Under the pieces are notes generated by a model. It was given only the letters and a program-made list of their open reading frames with translations. It made no database searches and was not told where the DNA came from. The position numbers and the translations under genes are program-made. 64,000 nt of DNA from Cannabis sativa (lineage: Eukaryota; Streptophyta; Magnoliopsida; Rosales; Cannabaceae). Numbering within the stretch: the first letter of the stretch is position 1; each line of letters begins with the position of its first letter. This document shows positions 1 to 12,159 of the stretch, in pieces. The stretch covers positions 42,703,257 through 42,767,256 of the forward strand of contig NC_083607.1 in NCBI RefSeq assembly GCF_029168945.1, written 5' to 3'.

Positions 1-765
1 TCAACTCAAATTAAGCTTAAAATTCAAATCCTAAGCATTCCCAACCCTAACAGCCACTAACACTAAAAATCCTTACTTGAAACCAAATTTAAAGCTTAAA
101 AACACAAAGAGCAAAGAACAAGGGATTACCTCAACCTCAAGAACACTTGGTATTCAACTTGATTGTAGAATTAGAGAAGAATTTAATGGTTTCCTCTGGT
201 TTTTGGTCCCAACCGAAAGAGAGAAAGAGAGGGTTCAAGAGAATGAATTTTTCTAATTTTTGACTTTTCCCTCAAATGAGAAAAGGGTTTTCCCTAATTA
301 ATTCTTTGCTGAAAGAAAAAGGAGGCCACATGTCACCTTCCTAGGCAGCCACCAATCCAATAATTAAAATGACCAAAATGCCTTTTAGGTTAAAACTTAA
401 GTAATTCTAAAGCTAGGGGTAAAATGGTTAAATTCCAAAACCCCGCTCAACCTCGATAATTAATTTTCTCTAAAATATTTCCCACTAAGAAATAAGGTTC
501 TAAACTTACCCATGTGATCAAACTAGTCATCCATCGCATTTTCCGTTGTCGCCGAGCAAAAATTACAAAAAAAAACATATTTCACATATAGGAAAAATAA
601 TACCCCTATAGTTTAATAAAATCTCGAGAATTGAGAAATTATAACTTTAATATTCATTTCTAAATATTGGGGTCCACAAATAATTAATTCATAAATAATC
701 ATAAAAATAACAGAAATTAGTGCTAATTGCCTTTACTAATTCAAATTACTAAAGCGGTCATTACA
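1..765 (-). mobile_element. Partial 3' LTR of a Ty3/gypsy chromovirus
   Basis: Read on the minus strand, the sequence after a polypurine tract begins TGTAATGACC, the usual start of Del/Tekay-type chromovirus LTRs. It continues to the left edge of the window without reaching an LTR end. No ORF of note lies inside. The boundary at 765 is set by the CA on the plus strand next to the purine tract. The assignment rests on position directly after a chromodomain-bearing integrase. Confidence 0.75.
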
Positions 766-782
766 ATTATCCCCCCGATAAA
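766..782 (-). other. Polypurine tract of the chromovirus
   Basis: On the minus strand an A/T stretch runs into ATCGGGGGGATAA immediately before the LTR start. This is the plus-strand priming site expected between the end of pol and the 3' LTR. Confidence 0.7.
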
Positions 783-2249
783 AAGATTTCGTCCTCGAAA
801 TCTAACCTGAATAGCTCTGGGTGTTGAGTCCTCATATCAGACTCCAACTCCCAGGTGGCTTCTTCCACCTTACTGTTACTCTAGAGCACCTTAACTAGAG
901 TAATAGTCTTATTCCGAAGAACCTTTTCTTTTCTATCAAGAATCTGTATCGGCTGCTCTTCATAGGATAAGTCTGATTGCAGTTCAAGGGCTTCATAACT
1001 CAAGATATGAGTCGGGTCTGAAACATATTTCCTCAACATTGAAATATGGAATACATCATGAACAGCCGACAAGGCTGGTGGTAAGGCTAGCCGATACGCT
1101 ACCTGCCCGACCTTCTCAAGTATCTGAAATGGCCCAATGAACCTAGGGCTCAACTTACCCTACTTCCCGAAGCGCTTAATACCCTTCATTGGTGAAACCC
1201 ACAGGAAAACATGTTCCCCTGCCTGAAATGTGACATCTCTGCGCTTCGGATTAGCATAACTTTTTTGCCTACTCTGAGAAGCAAGCATCCGAGCCTTGAT
1301 CTTTTCAATAACTTCATTGGTCCTCTGAACTAGTTCTGGACCCAAGTACTTCCTTTCTCCAGTTTCGTCCCAATGAATAGGGGAGCGACATTTCCTACCG
1401 TATAACATTTCATAGGGAGCCATCCCTATTGTATTCTGGTAGCTATTGTTATAGGAGAATTCAATTAAAGGTAAGTACTTACTCCACGAACCCTCAAAGT
1501 CCATGACACAGGCTCACAATAAGTCTTCCAGTATCTAAATCGTTCTTTCTGACTGACCATCAGTCTGAGGGTGAAAGGATGTGCTAAACTTTAACTTGGT
1601 ACCCATAGCCTTCTAAAGACTCACCCAAAACTTCGATGTAAACTTTGGATCCCTGTCTGAAACAATAGATTTAGGGGCTCCATGGAGACGAACTATCTCC
1701 TTTACATACAGTTCAGCGTACTGATCCACTGAATATGTAACTTTCACTGGCAGAAAGTGAGCTGACTTTGTGAATCTGTCGACTATGACCCACACTGAAT
1801 CATACATTCCCGTGGTTCTAGGTAATCCAGTTACAAAGTCCATTACAATGTCCTCCCACTTCCACTCAGGAAGGACCAAAGGTTGCAATAACCATGCTAG
1901 CCTTTCATGTTCAGCCTTGATTTGCTGGTCGGTTAAGCATTTAAACACGTAGTCCACCACATCTCTTTTCATCCCATACCACCAAAAGTAGGGTTTCAAA
2001 TCCTGATACATTTTGGTTGTTCCCGGATGTAGTGAATAAGGGGTGGTGTGAGCTTCATCAAGTACCTCTTTCTTAAGCTTGTCAACACTAGGAACACAAA
2101 CTCGAGTTTTGTACAACAACATTCCACTAATTGAGACTGAAAAGTTTCTAGGTCGACCAGCCATAACTTCATCTCGAACCTTAACTAGCTTGGGATCTTC
2201 TAATTGTGCCTTTTTGATTCTCTCTAACAGATCAGATTGAAGTGTCAAG
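775..2249 (-). pseudogene. Chromovirus integrase and chromodomain (decayed)
   Basis: Three consecutive minus-strand pieces (2248-1613, 1504-1160, 1153-881) read as one integrase. First comes the HHCC zinc region, with one expected cysteine replaced (CLTD where the family has CLTC). Then the catalytic core with FTKSAHFLPV and SDRDPKFTS, then the [15 protein letters not shown]-terminal region, and last a chromodomain end with EEATWE. In-frame stops near 1615, 1547, 1517, 1157 and 890 fit single C-to-T or G-to-A changes from CAG, CGA or TGG codons. RT and gag are absent because the piece is cut at 2249 by a copia-like LTR. The protein would have inserted retroelement cDNA into chromatin, but this copy is dead. 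Confidence 0.88.
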
Positions 2250-4142
2250 TGTTGGAAATTATTTTACCAGGATCTTAGATCTACTCACAAGTATGTTTAT
2301 TAACACCCTAATATGAACTTTCTAAAATGATGAAATAAACACATATAAAGTTTAGGAAACCTTACATTGGGTGCAGCGGAATATAATGACTCCTTCCGTT
2401 CAGATATCTAGCCCTTGATTCCTTTCTGTAGCAGAGCATTATCAATATCTGAACCTGGATCTATTTCTTTGAATCTTTGATGATGAAACTCCTTCTTGCT
2501 GAAAGTCTTTCTTCACGATCTTCCTCACTATGATTAAGGTATCACTTGCTGTGTGTGGGCACTACTCATACACTAAGAATTTCAAAATATTGAAGAAGAA
2601 AAGAAGAGAGGGAGTGGTCAGCCAGATAGGGAGAGAAAAGGCTCAGGTTTTTCTGATTCAGAAAGTGTCAGGAAAAAGTGTTAATTTCCTGAAGCCTTCA
2701 CTATCTATTTATAGCATTCCACTAGGGTTAGGTTTGAATTATTTGGCATTAAAATAATGAAAATATCAGAGGGAAAACCCTACAAAAGTGGCTGGCCATG
2801 CTTAGTGGATTTGGGCCTCACTTTTTGCAATTTTGCAGTTTTACCTTTTCTGCATCTGATTTTCTCAAAAACGCCAATTTTCTAATTCAACCATTTAAAT
2901 GCCAATTCTTACTATTTAATAACTATAAATAATTATTAAATAATATTGTCATTTATCATATTTATTAATTGAGCCATACAAAGTATCATAATTAACAAAT
3001 ATGCCCCTATAAACTCTTTCTTTACAATTTCGCCCTTACTTAGTGAAAAATTCACAAATAGACATAGTCTAATTTGAGAATTATAATTGATTAATCAAAA
3101 CCAATTATATGAGTCTTACAAGCAATATTATCTCAACTAGTGCGGGGACCATGGGTCTATATAACCGAGCTTCCAATAAGTAGATCAAGAATTTATTACT
3201 AAAATTCACTAACTTATTAATTCTTCGTTGAATCCACGTATAGAACTTAGAATTGCACTCTCAGTATATAGAATGCTCTATATGTTCCACCATATAGACA
3301 CATCATTAGTTATCCATTGTTATAATCCTAATTTGATCAATGATCCTCTATATGAATGATCTACACTGTAAAGGGATTAGATTACCGTTACACCCTACAA
3401 TGTATTTTATCCTTAAAACACTTGACCCCGTATAAATGATATTTCAGCTTATGTGAAATGAGTACTCCACCATTCATGTTCGTTTGGTCAAGCTCGAAGG
3501 AGATCATCCTTTGTTTACTATTCGCCAGATAGAAGCTATAGATTCCATGTTTATGCTAGCGCTCCCACTCAATTGCACTACAGTGTTCCCAAAATGTACG
3601 TATCACCCTGACCTAAAAGTAGGCTTAACCAACAAATCAAAGAACACGAATAGCCTCTCGAGATTGAGCCTAATCATATCAGGATTAAGATCATTTGATC
3701 TAGGATCAACTAGGCGATATTGACTTGAATAGATATTACGGTAAGTTTAATAAATCTAAGTCAAAGTTCAATATCGGTCCCTTCCGATGCATACTCCATG
3801 CATCCAACCTGAGCTTTACTTTAACCAATGCTCTGGAAAGAACATAGCACTTCTCCAAATGCAAGTAAACTCTGTTGTAGATTATCATATCAGTAAAACC
3901 CTATGTCTGATAAATCTAGGAAACTTTATTCACATAGTAATGTTTACTTTCCAATGTGTTGACGGCACAATAAACAGGATCAAGTATGTGAAAAGGGTTT
4001 CAGATGAATTTATACATTATATACATATAATCATGAAGTAAATCATGTGAACCATGCAACATTAAATGTTATTTCTGATCTATATTAATAAGTAAATCTG
4101 ATTATATTGAAATGAGTTTTATTTAGGGCATAAAACCCAACA
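2250..4142 (-). repeat. 3' LTR of element A1 (LTR family 1)
   Basis: The plus strand starts TGTTGGAAATT and ends CATAAAACCCAACA, so the LTR itself runs TGTTGGGTTTTATG to TTTCCAACA on the minus strand. Length is 1893 bp. A TATA box (TATAAATAGA on the minus strand) lies at about 2704-2713. The same LTR recurs at 20659-22002 and 45681-47577. The left end abuts chromovirus integrase, and the right end abuts the PPT of A1. Confidence 0.93.
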
Positions 4143-6578
4143 AACTCCCACTTGCACTAATATAAAACAAAAAGTGTGTTTCAAATAATCTCAACTCCTT
4201 GATATACAAATCAAGTGTAGTAGTAGTAAACTCCTTGTAATAGGATCTGAAAGGTTGAATTAACCACAACCTTTTCTCCACCATTACTCTTCCTTTAATC
4301 ACAAAATCATTGATAATGTGAAATTCCTCTCTATATGTCTACTCTCTTGGGATACTAGATTCTATACTTTTGGCAACTACTTTTGGTTAATTAAGAAATT
4401 AACACTAGTAGTTTAGGCAATTTGGAATGGTGCCAAAAATGTATAGAACTTTCCTTAGACTGAATAAGTACCTTTCCTGCAACTTTAACATTCAATCCCT
4501 TCCTGGTAGACCTAGAGACTTCAGATAGGTTTTTACACTTCTCCAAAATCACTATTCCACCGCCAGAGTTACCACCATCTTATCAGAAAGATTTTCTAGC
4601 ACAAAGGCAAATTTCGAAATCTGATGTGGTGTAGTCTAAGAGTTTTAAACACACCCTTATTGACTAACATATAGTTCCTCTTTTTAATCTTAGGATTTAC
4701 TTGATTGTCTTCCAATGTTCTTCTCTTGGATTAATCTGATACCTTCTCATTACTCCCACTCAACACCAGGTGTCTGGTCTAAGGCATACAAAAGCATATC
4801 TAAGACCTCTCACTGTTGATATAAGAAATTCTTTCATGGCTTTATCTTTTCTGGAATAGTTGCGACTTTTCCTTAGATAAATAAAATCTATACCTAAGAA
4901 GTTATAGATTGCCATTAGAAAGAAAATGCTTCAGCATCTTACTAAAGTAAGTTGCTTGCATTAGAGTAAGTAATTCCCAGGTACACCACAAGCCATAGGT
5001 TTAGATAAACTCAAACCTATAACACTAGGAACAGGAAGTTTTGTTAAGTCCATTGAATGGACTTATAAACGAAAATTTCCTTTTATGTCCTTGTAATAGA
5101 AAACTTTAGGTTACTCCATGTGAATGGATTAAACCATAGTTCTTTTGGCTTTCTTCTTAGTTTCTTATCTTGACAATCCATTACTTGTTTAAACTCACAA
5201 TGGATTTTAATCACTAGTGTCTCCCAAGTCATAAGAAGTGAAGTTCCTAGGAACTCTACCACTACGACAAGGTACCATGAATTATGTCTAAGAAAACGAA
5301 ATGGTATTAATCTCTTCGGTTGTGACAAGACAACAGAGACAGTGGGATCATCATATGTTATATAAGATGATAGAACACTTTTGGAATCAAGAAAAATATC
5401 TCCTTTATTTGCTACTTGTTTTCAGACTTAGTCATTATCTTAGAAAAGTAGTATTTGTTTGAACAAACACTTTCTTATCTATTGACAATGGGATGGTCCA
5501 CCCCTAATCACTTAGAACAGCTAACAAACCATGGTTAACAGTTCTAGCTTTTCTTAAGATTTTGATTAGGTCATCCATGAATCTAGTAATGATTTACATT
5601 AAGTATACAACCATTACATCATTCTGAAATTGTATTACCATAGAAGGAATTAGGCAACGACTAGTAACTAATCATCAATATGCAAATCAAAATTTCTGGG
5701 GAGGTAAGTTTGGATATAATTCAAAAATCAAATTAACGATCTTTGAACTGCATATCTACTAACTATTTCTCCACCCCTATCAGTTCGCAAGATCTTTAAC
5801 CACTTACCTTAATGGTTTTAACCATTGCTAGAAATTAATGAAAATTTTCAAACATTTCAAATTTTTTTGCATAAGGTATAATCTAGAGTGATCGTTTTAA
5901 GAATACAACGAAAAACTCATATCCACCCCTGAATGTACATCCATCTGCGAATGAGATGAACTACTTTTAGTGGATATAGGCATATTAACTCTTTGCAGAG
6001 ATTGATCTTGTCAAATCCACTATGAACAAGATACAAATGCCATAGATTAAAGAATGTGGTAGTGTCTATTAATGACATAGGTTTAGTTACATCAAAGAAT
6101 TCTTAGAATACTGCAAGTGGATCCTGGTCACAGAATACCTAACTCATATTCCATACAGTTTTAATCCATTAATAGAAGATGGATATTAAACACTTGAGAA
6201 AGTGTAACTGTATTGTATTCTGGAATTAGAAATATAAGAAAATTTCTATTTGGAATGTAAAATTAAAGTCAAAGACTTAAATTTATACCAAATATAATGA
6301 GTAATTCTATCTTGGACCAGCACAACTAATACAAACTCTAAGTCAGATTTGCCCATACAAGTAGGAGATTTCTAAGATTGAGGATTTATATCAATTGGGA
6401 ATAGAATTTCGGGATTATAATCATATGCGTCATTTAATTTCTTAAGAGAAAATATAGAATGACATGAAATGATTTATAGACCATTCATCCAATGATATGT
6501 TTTGAAGTTAATTCGAAATGAATAAGCTAAGAGGAATTAGGATAATTTCGTTTATAAATAAGAATCCAACGATGCTTC
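4143..6578 (-). mobile_element. Internal 3' half of element A1 (decayed pol)
   Basis: It begins with the PPT (AAGTGGGAGTT on the minus strand). No ORF longer than about 80 codons is present. On the minus strand at 5799-5767 the codons read LKILRTDRGGE, which matches the DRGGE region of the Copia integrase core. The segment aligns with the post-gag part of element B, for example in the AGGGGTGGA-type motifs at 5497, 5772 and 5927 and in the region near 4750. The last five bases (6574-6578, GCTTC) are the target duplication of B. Confidence 0.75.
6574..6578. repeat. Target site duplication of element B (left copy)
   Basis: GCTTC directly precedes the left LTR of B and recurs at 16762-16766 directly after the right LTR. 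Five bases is the length expected for Copia integration. Confidence 0.93.
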
Positions 6579-8490
6579 TGTTGGGTTTTATGCCCTAAAT
6601 AAAACTCTTTACAATCTGATTAGTTATCAATATAAGAAATTTGAAGTGATTGATGTTTGCATGAATTTTACATGCTAATGGTTTAATATGTTTAATATGT
6701 TTATTACATTCATACACACAAAATCAGTTAAATCTAGATCATATGTTTATTCACAATTACAGTATCGTCAACACAGTGGAATGTGATTATGATCATATGA
6801 ATCAAAAGTTTTGGTCCCTGTTTCATCAGTGTTATTGGATTTACACTAATGTGATAATCAGCGATGATGTGTACTTACACTTGGAGTAAGTGTTATGTTC
6901 TTTCCAGGACATTAGTAAAGTATACTAGTTTCGAATGTATGGAGTATACATTGGACTGGACCGATATTGCAACTAAGTTAAGATATTACAAACTTACCGT
7001 TATACATATCTTTCCAAGTCAATATCAGTAGTTGATCTTAAGATTAAAAGAATCTAAATCCTGATATGCTTGGGCTCAACTCAGGAGTGCTATTCATGTT
7101 CTTAGATTTATTAGTTAAGCCTACCTTTGGGTCAGGGTGATACGTATATTTTGGGAACATGATAGTATGATTGAGTGGGAGTGCTGAACATAAATATGGA
7201 ATCTATAGCTTCTACTGGTGTATAGAAGTCAAGTGATGATTCCCTTCGAGCTTAGCAAATAGAAGTAAATGGATGAGCTCTTGTTTAACTGACTAATCAT
7301 TAGATCACTAAACACCATTTACAGGTAGCTAAGTGTTTTAAGGGGCAAAATACATTGAGGGGTGAGAACGGTAAAGAAATCCCATCTCGATGTAAATCAT
7401 CTATATAGAGGATCTTTAAATCACAATAAGATTATAACAATGGTTAAATGAGATAATATATTGGTATCGTGAAACATACAATATGCTCTATATAAGCCTG
7501 AGAGTGCAATTCTAAGTTCTAAGAGTGGATTCAACGAAGAATTAATAAGTAGGGAATTTACTTGGTAAATTTGGTTCACTTATTGGAAGCTCAGCATATA
7601 GATCCATGGTCCCCATTCTAGTTGAGAACATTCTGCTTGTAAGACTCATTAATTGATTCGTGATTGATCAATTATAATTCTAAAGTTAGACTATGTCTAA
7701 TTTTATGAATTTTCACTAAGCAGGGGTGAAATTGTAAGGAAAAGAGTTTTCTAGGTTTATTTATTTATTAATGGACTTTATATGTCTAATTAATAATTAA
7801 ATTAAATGACAATATTATTTAATAATCTATTTTAGTTATTAAATAATTAGTTTTGGCATTTAAAAGGTTAGAATTGGAAAATTGGCATTTTTGAGAAAAT
7901 AGAGATAAAATTTGATAAAATTGCAAAATTAAGTAAGGCCCAATAACACCATATGGCCGGCCACTTAATGATGATTTTTCAAATTATTATTTTCATTATT
8001 TTAATGCCAAATAAATCCTAACCTAGACCTAGTAGTTGCCTATAAATAGAAAGTGATGGCTCAGTCACAATACATGCTTTTCATTAGCTTTCTGACAGAA
8101 ATTTCTCTCTTTAGAAAAACTAAGCCTTCCCTCACTTTCTACCTTGGCCGAAATACCTCTCTCTCTTTTCCCTTCATCTTTTTCGTGACCCTAGTGAAAG
8201 AGTAAGTGCCCACACACAGCAAGCAGTAACTCAATCATAAATTGGAAGACTGTGAAGGATCAAACTTGAAGAAGAAGGAGATTCGGGCTCAGATCTTGAT
8301 TATACTCTGCTACAGAAAGGAATCAAGGGTTAGAGATCTGAGTGGAAGAAGACATTAATTCCGCTGCATCAATGTAAGGTTTTCTTAACTTTATATGTGT
8401 TTATTTTATCGTTTTAGAAAGTTCATATTTAGGATGTTAATAAACATACTTGTGAGTAGATCTAAGATCCTGGTAAAATAATTCCCAACA
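6579..8490 (+). repeat. 5' LTR of element B (LTR family 2)
   Basis: It starts TGTTGGGTTTTATGCCC and ends ATTCCCAACA, 1912 bp. A TATA box (TATAAATAG) is at 8041-8049, followed by CT-rich leader sequence, so transcription should start shortly after about 8070. Family 2 differs from family 1 through most of its length but shares both ends and several blocks. Confidence 0.95.
8041..8049 (+). promoter_or_regulatory. TATA box of element B
   Basis: TATAAATAG follows CTAGTAGTTGCC in the 5' LTR and is repeated at 16312-16320 in the 3' LTR. It is the only well-formed TATA element at the expected place in the distal third of the LTR. Confidence 0.75.
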
Positions 8491-8492
8491 AC

Positions 8493-8509
8493 TGGCCTCA
8501 GAGCCATGG
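8493..8509 (+). other. Primer binding site of element B
   Basis: Two bases (AC) after the LTR comes TGGCCTCAGAGCCATGG. It resembles the initiator-tRNA-Met PBS typical of plant Copia elements (TGGTATCAGAGC) but with CC in place of TA. The same variant occurs in A1 (20640-20656) and C (30161-30177), so it is a lineage feature, not a single mutation. Confidence 0.85.
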
Positions 8510-8781
8510 TAATTGATTTACTTACATGTAATTTGGACTTTAAAACGATTGTTTGTATGTTCTTTGGATGGTATCATGTTGTATTGAGTGTTATTTGATG
8601 ATTGATTGATGTTTGTGAAATTTTCGTGAAAAATAATTGTGATTTCGTTTCTGGAATTATTTTTATTGGATAGTATGGAAAAAATTAAGCAAGTTAGCCT
8701 TTTATAGAACTCAATTTGGATTTTATTTGAATTAGTTATGATTTTTTGAAGATTTGACAAAATCGAAATCTTGATATTTTT

Positions 8782-8809
8782 CTGCGATCGCAGAACTGTC
8801 CGTACAGTT
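8782..8809 (+). other. Paired palindromes in the leader of B
   Basis: A perfect 12-bp palindrome, CTGCGATCGCAG (8782-8793), is followed directly by AACTGT-CCGT-ACAGTT (8794-8809). They lie about 290 bp inside the PBS. A1 has the counterpart at 20340-20364 (CTGT-ACGG-ACAG and GCGATCGC). C has a large GC-rich block at this place. Confidence 0.8.
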
Positions 8810-11683
8810 TCGAATTTTTTCTTTTTTCTTCAATTTTTCATACTTTTTCAGGGAATTAACTTCCAATTTTTTGTATGGTTTTCTATATATACTATTACTA
8901 TTCCTAATTCAATTCTAATTATCATTTTGAATTAATTTATTTTTTTTTAATTTAATTCAAGATATTAGTGTAATTTGAATTTGAATAGAATTAGTATTTA
9001 TCTTTTTGCTTAAAAATCTATCTTATTTTTAAATTTGATTATATTTTTTTTAAATTTAATGTCAGATTTTATAAGATATTTATAATATCTTTTAAGATAT
9101 TTTTAAAATATCTTATCTTTTAAGATATTTTTTTTAATAATATCTTATCTTTTTAGATATTTTGACCTTATTTAAATTTAAATAAGATATTTATAATCAT
9201 GGAATTTTAAATAGATATAAGATATTTTACTAACTTTTAAATTTTGTTATTTTATTTATTCAAATTAAATTTAAAATCTGAAAAGATATTTCTTTTATCT
9301 TTTCTATTTTTTATTTAATTTTTTATTTTTAAAATAACATTTAATATTTAAAAGTAGTTAGTAAATTTTTGAAATGATATTTAGGTTGGTTGAAACCTAA
9401 TTTTTTCAAAATAGTAGGTTTAATTTTAAATATTTATTTTTTAATAAATTCAAAATTTAAATTTATTTTTTTTATTTTATTTTCGAAATTAATTAATTTT
9501 TTTTTAAATTTTATTTTTTTTCGAAATTAATTAAAATATTTTTTTTATTATTTAATTATTTATTTTTCGAAATTATTTATTTAAAATTAAATAAATCCTA
9601 CTTCCAACTATCCAGCTAACCTTGTTGCAGGAGTATGTATTTTTAGCTTGTGTGTAAGTTTTAAAAACCTATTATTACTTGATTGCAAATAGCCATGGTT
9701 ACCTTTTGCCAGATCTAATGATCTGATGGCTCCCTTGGTCAAGTTAATAATTTGTAACAGGTAAATTTTACAATCTTCTTTCATCTGTGTATGACCTAGC
9801 AACATGATAGGATCCATCCAAAGTGTGCCTGTGTGAGCCTATATGTTTATTTTATTATATAGATGCATATAGGTTGTTGCTAAATAAAATGTCACACCAT
9901 GATAGATTTTATTTAGGTCCATTTAGTTTTTGGACCTATTCAATTAATAACAGTTATTCATTTTAAGGTTAAATTCCTCTCTTTTGGGCCTTGTGTGAGA
10001 GTTGGGAGCCATAGAAGTGGGTACGACATACTGAACCCAAAGACCCCTCACATGAACTACCCCAATTGTGAAGGCCCATTTGCCTGATTTGAATAATTGT
10101 ACTAGGTTAATTATATTAGTTTGACCTAATAAAATTGAATTAGCAACATAATTAACTTTTAAAATATGTGAAAATTTATTTTCATTTTAATATTTTAAAG
10201 TTAATTTTAAGAAAAACACTTTTAGTTTAGATATTATTTCTAGACAAACTATTTGTATTTTTCTTGTATTTAATTAAATATAGAATTTTAACTAACTAAG
10301 ATTCTTTCTGGAGCTTATTTAATTAAATATTCCTATTTAAGTTATAAATTAGTTATAACAACTGATTTTTCTTATTTAACTTAAATTTGAATATTTGATT
10401 TAAATTTTAAATCAAGTTGAGGAATCTTAGGCATTAGTTATTAAAGATTCTTAAGATATTTTTTAAGTTAATATCTTTTCAAATATTAACTTGAAATGAA
10501 ATATTTTAGATATTTTTTGGTTAATATCTTTTCAAATATTAACTTTAAAAAGATATCTTCAAATTAAGTGGTTACAACTTAATTTGTGATATTTAATTAA
10601 ATCTAGATTTGAAATTATTTAAGTTTTAGATTTTTTTCTATATAACTTAAATTAGATATTTTTCAAATTTTGAAAAGATACTTAGTCAAATAAGATATTT
10701 TCTAGATAGTAATTTCTAGACTACTTATTATTTCTAATATTTAAATAGGAAAATATTATACTTTTGTGAAATTAATTATTTAAATAATTAATTTTGGTAC
10801 AATTTTATTAAGTATATTTTTCCTAGTATTAAATAGAAATTAATAATTAAGCCTTCTCTACACTTAATTATTTATTTCTTGAATTTAATACATTTAATTA
10901 ACTTGAAAAATCTAAATATCTAAATTGATTTTCATCATGATACTTAAATATTTATTCATTTTTCATGACACTTAATTAAATAGAAAATTATTTTTAGGTT
11001 GAAATTTAATTTTTCAACTTAAATTTAAATAATTTTCAATATATATATTTTTCTTTATTTTATTAATCAATTTCGAAATTTGCATTTTATTTATGCAATA
11101 TTTTCGAATTTTTTAATCTTGAAAAATAGATTGAGTTGTAAATTAATTATTTATTTTAATTAATTCTTGGACCAACTACAATCAATGATTTTTTCATTTA
11201 ATTGATTAATTTAAAATAAATGAATTTAAAATATATATATTATTAGAAATTGAATTAACTAGTCAAAAGAAAATCTAGATAGATGATATTTTTGCTTGAA
11301 GTATTTCTTTTCTATTTTTATTATTTTCGAAAATTGTATTTTTATATACTTTAAATTTTCGAACCCAATAAATATAATCTCAAAGGAAATTTTTAAGTTG
11401 CTAATTATTTATTTAATTCAACTTAAATTAATTTCCTTAATATTTATATTTAAGATTATTACTAAGATGGAAACAATTAATTTTATTTCAATCACCATCT
11501 AAGTATAATTTTATAAATATTATATTAAATTCTTATTTTTGAATTTTAATTCTTAAATAGAATTTAATGAGATTTATTTATTAGAATAATAAAGAAAATA
11601 CATTTTAAACAATGAGCTTTATTATTATTAAGATATTCGATCTCCATTGTGGGTTTTACACCGCGTTTGTTTTAGTGAGTAAT

Positions 11684-11698
11684 CCTCCCTAATGGAGG
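11684..11698 (+). other. Leader hairpin 1 with CTAAT loop
   Basis: CCTCC-CTAAT-GGAGG forms a perfect 5-bp stem with a 5-nt loop, 462 nt before the gag ATG. The identical hairpin is present in the minus-strand copies at 17428-17442 and 26932-26946. Confidence 0.8.
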
Positions 11699-11759
11699 AA
11701 CGTTCATTAGCAATGTCGCACCGTTTAATCTCGCATGATAAGTGGTTTGTAAGTGTTTT

Positions 11760-11795
11760 ATATGGTATAGATCACCCTAATGGTGGCGACCATAT
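11760..11795 (+). other. Leader hairpin 2 with the same CTAAT loop
   Basis: The inner stem is TCACC-CTAAT-GGTGG (11772-11786, one U-G pair in RNA). The outer stem is ATATGGT (11760-11766) pairing with ACCATAT (11789-11795). The loop equals that of hairpin 1, 88 nt upstream. Counterparts of the inner stem are at 17340-17354 and 26844-26858. Confidence 0.78.
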
Positions 11796-11846
11796 TTGAC
11801 TTGCAAATTGCGAAACAATGGTAGAAGCTCATGAGATAGAATAGCC

Positions 11847-11982
11847 TTGACTCTCGCCTAAACGGGACAACGCTGGATTCTGATCTTGATCGAATAAAAG
11901 GTTGCTAGAATGTTTAACATTTTAGATGAGCTGACAACTATATTCAATGGATGGTAGCTTTGACTCTCGCCTAAACGGGACA
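11847..11982 (+). repeat. Repeated 23-nt leader motif (two copies)
   Basis: The core CTCGCCTAAACGGGACA lies in a 23-nt exact repeat at 11847-11869 and 11960-11982, 113 nt apart and ending about 180 nt before the gag ATG. Both copies recur in A1 (17145-17167, 17257-17279) and C (26648-26670 with one change, 26761-26783). Confidence 0.85.
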
Positions 11983-12159
11983 CTGATATCAGTTTGTTGA
12001 AAACCTTGGAAATTATTTAGGATTGAATTTTTTAAGTATTTTCTCATATCATTCCTACTTGCTATGTGCTTATAATTTCTGAATTGATTTTGTGTGTTAA
12101 ACCATTATTAATTTCTATTTGTTGATTTCTATTATTTTGTAGTATCCTGTTTTGTCAAA

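Larger units (their letters stand above)
8510..12159 (+). other. Long AT-rich untranslated leader of element B
   Basis: This stretch of 3.65 kb has no credible ORF between PBS and gag. Most of it is very AT-rich with short AAGATATT-type repeats. Blocks conserved in A1 and C lie at about 9600-10120 and 11640-12090. The second contains two hairpins and a repeated 23-nt motif. The palindrome-rich site near the PBS is at 8782-8809. Such a long leader could carry packaging, dimerisation or translation signals, but nothing in the sequence proves which. Confidence 0.8.

Noticed and set aside
5083..5328. 81-codon minus-strand ORF in A1
   Set aside because: It lies in decayed pol sequence, has no recognisable domain, and is not kept in B or C.
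11296..11502. 68-codon ORF in the B leader
   Set aside because: Ile/Phe/Lys/Asn-rich as expected from AT-rich DNA, and not kept in A1 or C.
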